Shown: positions 7,394-15,500 of the stretch, piece after piece
Position numbering within the stretch: position 1 is the stretch's first letter
Layout: each line of letters starts with the position of its first letter
Source of the DNA: Fidelibacterota bacterium UBA2986
Lineage (GTDB): Bacteria; Fidelibacterota; Marinisomatia; Marinisomatales; AB-629-J13
Length of the DNA stretch: 40,460 nt
Assembly (NCBI GenBank): GCA_002346675.1
Contig: DEAI01000040.1
Location: 1-40,460 of the forward strand
Reading direction: 5' to 3'
Notes under the pieces: model-generated
What the model saw: the letters and a program-made list of their open reading frames with translations, nothing else
Told to the model about the DNA's origin: nothing
Databases searched by the model: none
Made by a program: the position numbers and the translations under genes

Positions 7394-9313
7394 TTGAAAA
7401 ATAATTTTTTTTTATTTTGTAGTTTTGTAGTTTTAAGTGCTTCGGCTTCCGAAGATCAGATAGTGGTCAATCTCATTACTACAAATGATCTTCATGGTCA
7501 AATAGTGGGTCAAAAAGCATGGTTTATGAATCCCGAATATCCTCCAGATATTTTGGATGGTTCAGCTCTCTATTCTTATATCCAAAAACTAAGGCAGGAT
7601 GTTAGCTCCACAAATGAGGATGTTCTTTTGTTAGAGGGTGGAAACTTTTTTCAGGGACACCCTTTTGGACTTGCAGACAGCGGAAGGACAATGATTGAAT
7701 GGATGAACCACATCAAATACGATGCGCTGGTTCCAGGGGGATATGATTTTATAGGGGGGGCAAGTAATTTATTGAAACTAAATGAGCTCGCAGATTTTCC
7801 TTTTCTTATATCAAATTTAAAAAAAAGAAAAAACTTTGATAATATAAAGCCTTATACAATAATTCCAAAATCGGGAGTTCAAGTTGGTATTATAGGGATA
7901 GTCCCCAAAAAGTTGGATGAGGTTGTGTTAGAACAAAACAGATTAGGATTTACATTTCAATCAGAAATAGAAACTTTAGATTACTGGGTCCCCAAAATGA
8001 AAAAAAATGGAGCAGATATCATAATCGTTCTTACTAGCTTGGGGGTTCCTTGGGATAGAGAAGAGGTATATAAAGAATTTCTTGATTCAGTAAGAGTAAA
8101 ATCAAAATCTCAGGAAAACATAAACAATGCCCTGGAGTTAGGATATTTTTCTGAAGGTGTGGATCTTATCGTTTCAGGGGGAGTTAGTAAGGGGTATCCT
8201 ACGCCCTGGTACGATCCCCACAGCCATGTGTATATTTTTCAAAATTATGGCGGGGGTACTGAGTTTGGGCATATTCAATTACACTTTGATGAAAAATCAC
8301 ATCATTTCATAGGGTATGAATCTGTTGTTGATGGAAGGGTAGGGCAAACACTTCTGGCAGATGATTTTACCTATGATACACACATGAGTAAGTGGATTCA
8401 GTCTCATTTAGACTGGTCTTTGAAAAAAGTTTACGGTCCTCCAAAATGGAAGATCCCTTATGAAATATCAACTCAATGTGAAAAAACTTCAAATTTAATT
8501 CACACTAATCCTACCTTAAATGTAAATAAACAAGACGAAATAGAAATAATTACATGGAACACAGAATTTTTCCCTGCTCATCCGGACTCTACAGTTCCAG
8601 TATTAGCAAGTGTTATTGATGGAATGGATGCTGATATGATTGCATTTCAGGAAATACGATTCACAGGGTTTTTCAGCAGTCTTATGAGTCGCCTACCAAA
8701 TTATGATTTTATTGTATCCCAGCAGTCATCTTTTATGGATCAGGCCATTATTTATAAAAAAGATATGTTTACACTAGTGAATCAGTCAGAAATATTTGCT
8801 GAGGATGATTATAATTTTGCGGGTAGGCCTCCCTTACGAGGAGACTTTCAATACCGATGTGGGGAAGAGGTGTTGAACTTTTCGGTTATAAACCTCCATA
8901 TGAAGTGTTGTGACTCGGGATTGAAGCGCAGGCAGAAAGCAGCTCTTATGCTTCATAAATATTTAGATGAGGAAATGGAATCAGGGTATAAAAACTTTAT
9001 AGTGCTTGGGGACTGGAATGATGACTTAAAGGATAAAGATTCAGAACATTGTTTTCATCCATTTTTTGATGACAATCGATTTTATTTTATTAATCAAGAG
9101 CTAGTTTATGATAGGTCAAAGGCATCATATCCTAAAGAACCTTATATAAGTTTTTTGGATCATATTCTTGTTTCAAAACACATGATTCCAAGATCAAAAA
9201 TCAATCGTGCTGAAACTTTGTTCATTGAAGATTACCTTGGCGGATTTTCGATTTATGAAAAGTATATTTCTGACCACCGTCCGGTGATGTTGGGCTTTGT
9301 TCCATTTGATTAA
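7394..9313 (+). CDS. Exported fusion: degenerate 5'-nucleotidase-like domain plus EEP (DNase I-like) domain
   Basis: 639 aa. The TTG start at 7394 gives a clear signal peptide (MKNNFFLFCSFVVLSASA). Residues 22-345 follow the UshA/5'-nucleotidase metallophosphatase fold: TTNDLHGQ (31-34), LLLEGGNFFQG (78-88), YDALVPGGYDF (109-119), IIIVLTSLG (209-217) and VSGGVSKG (260-267). Only the first DxH is intact; the motif positions usually GD, GNH, H and GHxH read GN, GGY, S and GVSK, so metal binding is probably lost. Residues 382-639 form an endonuclease/exonuclease/phosphatase domain with every hallmark: TWN (N389), QE (E420), NLH (H502), GDWND (539-543), LDH (588-590) and SDHRP (626-630). The EEP half should be a metal-dependent phosphodiesterase or nuclease; its substrate is unknown. 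The next gene overlaps its end and encodes a second EEP protein. Confidence 0.85.
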   Translation: MKNNFFLFCSFVVLSASASEDQIVVNLITTNDLHGQIVGQKAWFMNPEYPPDILDGSALYSYIQKLRQDVSSTNEDVLLLEGGNFFQGHPFGLADSGRTMIEWMNHIKYDALVPGGYDFIGGASNLLKLNELADFPFLISNLKKRKNFDNIKPYTIIPKSGVQVGIIGIVPKKLDEVVLEQNRLGFTFQSEIETLDYWVPKMKKNGADIIIVLTSLGVPWDREEVYKEFLDSVRVKSKSQENINNALELGYFSEGVDLIVSGGVSKGYPTPWYDPHSHVYIFQNYGGGTEFGHIQLHFDEKSHHFIGYESVVDGRVGQTLLADDFTYDTHMSKWIQSHLDWSLKKVYGPPKWKIPYEISTQCEKTSNLIHTNPTLNVNKQDEIEIITWNTEFFPAHPDSTVPVLASVIDGMDADMIAFQEIRFTGFFSSLMSRLPNYDFIVSQQSSFMDQAIIYKKDMFTLVNQSEIFAEDDYNFAGRPPLRGDFQYRCGEEVLNFSVINLHMKCCDSGLKRRQKAALMLHKYLDEEMESGYKNFIVLGDWNDDLKDKDSEHCFHPFFDDNRFYFINQELVYDRSKASYPKEPYISFLDHILVSKHMIPRSKINRAETLFIEDYLGGFSIYEKYISDHRPVMLGFVPFD

Positions 9314-10280
9314 CCAATGGAAGGTTCAAATTGTCTTTTTTATTCTTTTGTTTTATTCCTGCGCAGAAGACAAACCTAATTCAATTTCAAATTCTCAATT
9401 TTCTGGTTTATCGTTTGGAACAGATGATACATTTGAGGTATTAACTTGGAACCTTGAGACCTTTCCCAAAGCAGAAGATAATACGGTCGAATATGTTGCT
9501 CAAATACTAGTCGAATTAGATTGCGATATAGCTGGGTTACAGGAAATTAGCTCTGGATCATACTTTACTGCTTTGGTTAACCGTTGCAATCAGCTAGATG
9601 GGGAAAATGATTGGGTAGGAGTTAAGACTCTAGGTGGTAGCTATGGGTTGGCATACATCTATAAATCTAATACTATAGATTTCACGGATGTATTTGAAAT
9701 ATATCACGATGAGAATTCTGCATTTCCGCGTGAGCCTTTCATATTTAAAGGCGATTTTAATGAAAATTCAATTATCCTCATCAATAACCATTTAAAATGC
9801 TGTGGGAATGACGAGATTGATAGCATTGATATTGATATGGATGGGATCATGGATATACCTGATGATGATGATGAAGAAGCTCGCAGACAAGCAGCATCAC
9901 TACTTTTAGAAGATTATGTATTGAACAATTTTTGGGATTCTAATACCATTATATTAGGGGATTTTAATGATGATATCCATGAACCCGAGGTCTCCAATGT
10001 GTTTTCAAATTTTATTAAAAACTCAAGCAACTTTAAATTTATTGATATGGAATTAGCGATTAGTGGGAAAAATGGTCAGCACTGGGCCCACTGGTCCTAT
10101 CCAACGTGGCCTAGTCATATTGATCATATCCTTATTACCAATAATCTATTTGATGAATTTGAAGGTAATGCTTCAACAGCAACTACTATTAGAATTGAAG
10201 ATTACTTTCCAAATGGGTGGACAGATTATGATGCATTGGTCTCAGATCACAGACCCGTGGTTTGGAAGTTTTCTTTCTGA
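9297..10280 (+). CDS. EEP-family (DNase I-like) lipoprotein
   Basis: 327 aa from a TTG at 9297 overlapping the upstream gene; a TTG at 9306 is equally possible and the choice does not alter the mature protein. The N-terminus is a lipoprotein signal (IVFFILLFYSC, Cys 22 as probable lipid anchor). Almost the whole mature chain is one EEP domain: LTWNLE (N52), LQE (E83), NNHLKCC (H165), GDFNDD (221-226), HIDHILI (274-280) and SDHRP (316-320), so it should be catalytically competent. Residues 171-194 are an Asp/Glu-rich insertion (DIDMDGIMDIPDDDDEE) resembling a calcium-binding loop. It is similar in motif wording to the EEP half of the preceding protein and probably arose by duplication. Its location, lipid-anchored in the outer membrane or on the surface, is inferred. 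Confidence 0.85.
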   Translation: MFHLINQWKVQIVFFILLFYSCAEDKPNSISNSQFSGLSFGTDDTFEVLTWNLETFPKAEDNTVEYVAQILVELDCDIAGLQEISSGSYFTALVNRCNQLDGENDWVGVKTLGGSYGLAYIYKSNTIDFTDVFEIYHDENSAFPREPFIFKGDFNENSIILINNHLKCCGNDEIDSIDIDMDGIMDIPDDDDEEARRQAASLLLEDYVLNNFWDSNTIILGDFNDDIHEPEVSNVFSNFIKNSSNFKFIDMELAISGKNGQHWAHWSYPTWPSHIDHILITNNLFDEFEGNASTATTIRIEDYFPNGWTDYDALVSDHRPVVWKFSF

Positions 10281-10379
10281 TCTTGTTTTAGTATTGAAAT
10301 AAATCAATTCCCTTTTTACATTCCGAACCACGCTTGTTTAAAAAGCCAAGGTGTTCCTATTGAAAAGAATTAAAATAAC
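10281..10379 (+). promoter_or_regulatory. Longest gap in the left half; probable promoter region
   Basis: This 99-bp gap is the longest between 1245 and 24486 and separates two tight gene runs, so a transcription start for the second run is likely here (inference). No convincing -10/-35 could be picked. A weak imperfect stem with one bulge can be drawn at about 10329-10353 (CAC.CTTG pairing with CAAGGTG) but there is no T tract after it. Confidence 0.3.
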
Positions 10380-12527
10380 ATGAGGATTCGTGCTTCCAAT
10401 TTTACAATATGGATATTAGCATTTAATCTTATTACTCACTCTAGAGCACAGCTATCACCAGATATTTTTGATAAAGTTACTACTGTTGGACAGTTGGGGA
10501 TGACCGTTACTAACTTTGGTGTTCTTGGCAATGGTTGGAACCCAATAAATGAGCGTATTCTTCCTTCCTGTCAATATAAACAGCACACCTCGATTCAACG
10601 TGACCAAGTAGAGCATTTCTCTTTTGCGGGATTATGGATAGGAGGTAAAGTCAATGGAATTCCACGAGTGTCCACCTCAATAGTGGACGGTGTGTTTGAA
10701 GCAGGAGATGTAGGGTTTGAGTTTTTTGCAACATCCGGTATGGATATTCGGTCTTCCATTAGCTCTACATCTCAGGATTCTATGGCGCAATTTTATTCCC
10801 CTTTCGCTGTATCTCATCAGGATTTTATGACAAATTTTAGAGATTATGGCTCAACAACCGAAGATGATAATAATATTACCGATCACACTCCACTGGGAAT
10901 TTCTGTTCATTTGGAAACCTATGCCTGGAATTTTTCGTTTGCTGATGCTTTTGTTATTTTGAATTATACAATAACAAACCACTCCACTGAGACAATTGAT
11001 GATCTATATGCTGGAATTTGGACAGACGCTTCCGTAGCCAATATGAACTATACCAATAAATACGAACCAGGAAGTGGATTTACTTGGTACGATAATTTGG
11101 ATGGCTTTGATGAATCTTTAGATGAATCTGGATTTTCAAGGGATATCGCTTACCAGTATGATGCAGATGGTGATGACGGTTGGGCAGAGTCTTACATAGG
11201 GATTTCATTATTGGGCAGTACAATATCCCGACCTATTATTAATTCCTATTATAATCAATGGGTCTGGACTAATTCAAATAATCAAGATTATCCTAATTAC
11301 TCTATGGCATTGAATGATGATGATAGATATGAGCTTTTAAGTTCAAGTGTCCCAAAAGGTAGCGATTCAGATTTATATAATTCAGATGGTTACCCTTCCA
11401 AAACGAACAGTTGGCTATTCATGTTGTCTGCTGGACCATTCGGCAGTCAAATAAGAGAGGATTCCACATCAGTCCTACCCCCCGGTGAATCCTGTACAAT
11501 CGCATTTGCAGTTGTGTGTGGGCTGTGGAAGGGCTCTGGCTCTGACTCTCCGGAAAGAAGGTCAAATCTTATAGTGAATGCAGACTGGGCACAGAGAGCT
11601 TATGATGGAGAGGATAAAAACAGAAACAATATTCTAGATGAAGGTGAAGATTTAAACAATAACGGAGAAATAGATCGCTATATTCTTCCTGAGCCCCCAC
11701 CAATTCCAAATATGGCAGTGGAAGTAGGAGACCAAAAGGTGACTATTTACTGGCAGAAGAACTCAGAACCATTCATTGATCCAATTAGTAGAGAACAAGA
11801 TTTTGAGGGCTATCGGATATATGGAGCAAAGAGAACTGTTGGAGACGATACCGAAGAATTTTCTTTGTTAGCTGAGTTTGATAGGGCAGATGAAGAATCA
11901 TTAGAAATTGGCTATAATACAGGGTTTGAACCTGTAAAAATTGTTAATGAGTTTGGAGATCCTGATAGTATTTTAATTGATGGAAATTACTATCATTATA
12001 AATTTGTGAATGAGGGAGTAAAAAATGGATGGCTAAACTATTATTCAGTTACAGCATTTGATCGGGGAGATCCTGCAGCAAATCTCGGTTCACTTGAAAG
12101 CTCAAAATATGGAAATCGAGTTTATGTATATCCTGGGATTCAGTCACAAAGTGAAGAATCGACATGGCAACCCACAGTCTATCCAAACCCCTACCGTGGA
12201 CAGGCAAAGTGGGATGATTATGGAAGCCGTGAAAGGATGATATGGTTTCAGGGTCTTCCACAGAAAGCCGAGATTCGGATTTTCACTCTTTCCGGTGATC
12301 CAATAGATATCCTATTTCATGACCAAGATTATATAGGGGGAGATGTAAGAAATATAAATTCAAATCAAAATCCCGTGTTAAGTGGAGGTCAGCACGCTTG
12401 GGATTTGATTACCCAAAATGATCAAGCGATTGCATCGGGGCTCTACCTTTTTACAGTAGAAAATTTAGATTCTCAAAGCAATTCTTATGGAAAGATTAAA
12501 GAAGGAAAATTTTTAGTTATTAAATAA
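10380..12527 (+). CDS. T9SS-sorted surface protein with Ca-binding-like and FN3-like segments
   Basis: 715 aa. The signal peptide is MRIRASNFTIWILAFNLITHSRA, then Gln. The long N-terminal part (to about residue 405) is beta-rich and Tyr/Trp-rich with no family I recognise; it contains FSFAGLWIGGKVNG and FADAFVILNYTITNHS, a pattern seen in large secreted proteins of this group. Residues 411-434 hold DKNRNNILDEGEDLNNNGEID, reading like paired EF-hand/dockerin-type calcium loops. Residues 442-560 resemble a fibronectin type III domain (KVTIYWQKNSEPF...FEGYRIYGAKR). From about residue 600 a FlgD/T9SS-like sorting domain starts at VYPNPYRG and ends GKFLVIK. It precedes the heme/OB protein by 19 bases, so the two are probably co-transcribed. 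Confidence 0.78.
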   Translation: MRIRASNFTIWILAFNLITHSRAQLSPDIFDKVTTVGQLGMTVTNFGVLGNGWNPINERILPSCQYKQHTSIQRDQVEHFSFAGLWIGGKVNGIPRVSTSIVDGVFEAGDVGFEFFATSGMDIRSSISSTSQDSMAQFYSPFAVSHQDFMTNFRDYGSTTEDDNNITDHTPLGISVHLETYAWNFSFADAFVILNYTITNHSTETIDDLYAGIWTDASVANMNYTNKYEPGSGFTWYDNLDGFDESLDESGFSRDIAYQYDADGDDGWAESYIGISLLGSTISRPIINSYYNQWVWTNSNNQDYPNYSMALNDDDRYELLSSSVPKGSDSDLYNSDGYPSKTNSWLFMLSAGPFGSQIREDSTSVLPPGESCTIAFAVVCGLWKGSGSDSPERRSNLIVNADWAQRAYDGEDKNRNNILDEGEDLNNNGEIDRYILPEPPPIPNMAVEVGDQKVTIYWQKNSEPFIDPISREQDFEGYRIYGAKRTVGDDTEEFSLLAEFDRADEESLEIGYNTGFEPVKIVNEFGDPDSILIDGNYYHYKFVNEGVKNGWLNYYSVTAFDRGDPAANLGSLESSKYGNRVYVYPGIQSQSEESTWQPTVYPNPYRGQAKWDDYGSRERMIWFQGLPQKAEIRIFTLSGDPIDILFHDQDYIGGDVRNINSNQNPVLSGGQHAWDLITQNDQAIASGLYLFTVENLDSQSNSYGKIKEGKFLVIK

Positions 12528-12530
12528 TAA

Positions 12531-12536
12531 AAGGAG
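12531..12536 (+). promoter_or_regulatory. Shine-Dalgarno sequence
   Basis: AAGGAG lies 10 bases before the ATG at 12547. It stands out because nearly all other genes in the window lack a recognisable Shine-Dalgarno motif. Confidence 0.65.
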
Positions 12537-12546
12537 TAAATAAAAA

Positions 12547-15500
12547 ATGAAAAATAAAATGTTAGCTCTTATTCCGTTTCTCAGTGTGTTTCTTTTTGCA
12601 CAGGTCGATTATTATACTGAGATTCAACCAATATTAAATGATAATTGTACCGGCTGCCACGGGAATTCCGGAGGATTAAATTTATCAACGTATTCAAGTC
12701 TGATGGAAGGTGGAAACAGCGGTGCTGCAATTGTTGCTGGAAACCATTCTGAAAGTTACCTCTGGCAAAAGGTAAATGATGGCTCTATGCCTCCGGGAAA
12801 CAATCCGGATCTCCCAAGTGAACAAGTAGAGCTTATCGCACAGTGGATCAATGAAGGTGCTTTAGAATCCTTATCAATTACAATTCAGGAAGCGAGAGAA
12901 CAGGATGGACTCACAGTCACCACCAGCGGTATTGTTACCACCCCAAATCTAGCTAGCTCTGGTCAAAGTGATTTTGTTATTCAGGATGAAACAGCAGCAA
13001 TTGTTATCTATAACGGTGATTTTGATGCAGGCTTATCTATTGGTGATCTGGTGACAGTTACGGGCGAGATTTTAAATTATAACGGTAAATTAGAAATAGT
13101 TCCCTCGACAGAAACGGATATAACTGTAGTAAGTCAGGGCAATGATCTACCAGCATTTCAATATATGACCCTTTCAGGGTTGTTAACAATGGCGGAATCA
13201 TTTGAGTCAGAGCTGGTTCAAGTCTTTGGAGTTGAGATTATTGATGGTGATTGGCCCGAACCGGGGAATAATCAAAATCTTACGATATCCGATGATGGAG
13301 GTGCTACTACCCTCATATTGAGGGTTGACCGTCATTCAGATGTAGATGATGGCCCCGCTCCGGAAGGGTTATTTGATTTAAAAGGTATAGTAGGTCAGTA
13401 TGATTACACTGAACCTCAGGATGAGGGATACCAAATTCTTCCACGTTTTCAAACAGATATAGAAGAACCTAATGAGGATATTTTACCCATATTAGAGGTA
13501 AGAAATACAATGATTGGAGAAACAGTAACAACCGCAGGATTTGTTACTACGCCTAATTATGGCTTACTAAGCGGTAGAACAGATTATGGAATTCAAGATG
13601 CGACAGGTGGTATAGTTTTATTTAATTATTCTGCTGATGCAGAGCTCTCAGTTGGAGATTATATCCAAGTTACAGGAGAAATCGAGGTCTATAACGGTAA
13701 ATTGGAAATAGTTCCAGCAGATATATCCGATATATCAGTTGTAAGCAGCGGTAATGTAGTTCCAGCATCTCAAGTCCTCTCCATTGCTCAAATACTTTCA
13801 TCTCCAGAATCGTATGAATCTGAAATAGTAACTGTTCAAACCGCAAATATAGTTGATGGTGAGTGGCCCTCTGAGGGGGATAACAGTAATTTAACAATTA
13901 CTGATTTAAGCGATACAACTATAACGATGAGAGTAGACAAAGACACAGATGTGGATGAAGGATTGGAACCTCAAGGCACGTTTAATGTCACGGGAATAGT
14001 GGGCCAATATGATTCTTCAGACCCGGCAGATGAAGGGTATCAGATATTGCCAAGGTTTTATTCTGACATTGAAGTGTTGGGAGATGTTTCTCCTTACATT
14101 TCAAATCTTATGCATCTTCCTGAAAATCCTACCCCTGAAGATGAAGTAAGCGTAAGTGTTCAAGTGATTGATGACGGAGAAATAGAGGTAGGTTTATATT
14201 TTCAGATTAATGGCGGTGGATTTAGTTCCAACGATATGTTTTCTGAAGAATCCAATACATTTTCCGGCACCATCCCTCCCCAAAATGACGGAGATATGGT
14301 ACACTACTTTGTAAGCGCAGATGATGGAGTAAATGAAATAGTAAATTCTGATACTATGTTTTATTTGGTTAGCTCCCCGGAAGCACTGACATCAATCTAT
14401 GATGTACAAACTAACCCTGCATTAGAAGGTCAGATAGTAACAATAGGAGGTGTGGTTACAGCAGAATTTTGGGGCGGCTCATCCAATCGGAATTTTTATG
14501 TTCAGGATGAACAGGCACCTTACGGTGGTATAGTTGTATTTAACTATGATGGTTGGAACGAGTTTGGATTTGATACCCCTATCGGTGAAACTGTTTACAC
14601 ATTAGCAGAAGGAGATAGCGTGGTTGTAACTGGAGAAGTAATAGAATATTACGGAAAAACAGAAATTACGAATGTCTCCGCTGTTACAGTTTACGGACCT
14701 GCTGTTAACACTATTGAACCATTGGATGTTTCGATTGAACAGATTATGACAGACGGAGATGAGTCTGAAGCATATGAAGGAGTTTTGGTAAGGGTTTCCA
14801 ATGTAATTGTAGATGAAGAGGATCTTGGTTATGGAGAATGGTCGGTAACAGATGGTGTAAACTCAGTGATGGTGGATGATAATTGGGATTATTATTACTG
14901 GCCAGAAGAAGATGCAGAGCTGATATCTATTACTGGTGTATTAGACTACACCTACAGCAATTTCAAAATCCAGCCAAGACTTGCAAAAGACGTTGTGGAA
15001 GCAGGAGATGTAAGAGTTCAGCGGATTCAGCAAGTGCTATATAGCGACCTAATTAAAGCGGGCGAAGACTCTGAGTCGGATATGTCATATATGCTTGGGG
15101 ATACAGTTACAATTTCCGGAATTGTAACTATGCCAACCGGTCTGAGCTATGCAGGTGATGGTGTGAAATTTATTTTTGCTGATCCCCACGGGGGTCCCTG
15201 GAGTGGAATTCTCTCTTATGACCCTGATAGTTCGGCATTTCCTAATTTGGTTGAAGGAGATTTCATACGCGCTACAGGATATATTTACGAATACTCCACA
15301 GGTGGATCAAATATGACTGAATTATTTATAACTCAACCCATAGAGATTCTTGGAAATAACGTTGAAGTTCCTCCGGAACCAACAGTTTCATCAGGTGATT
15401 TAAGATGGCCTACAGAAGCAGAACAGTGGGGAACGGTAATGGTTATAGTAGAAAATGCGGTTATAACAGCGAATGATTTTCCATACGATCTATTTGCAAT

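Noticed and set aside
7394..10280. The two adjacent EEP genes as one gene split by a frameshift
   Set aside because: Each has its own complete set of EEP motifs and the second has its own lipoprotein signal, so this is a tandem duplication.
12877..14083. Repeats as a CRISPR or mobile element
   Set aside because: The repetition is about 200 codons long, in frame, and made of protein domains; there are no spacers, transposase or target duplications.
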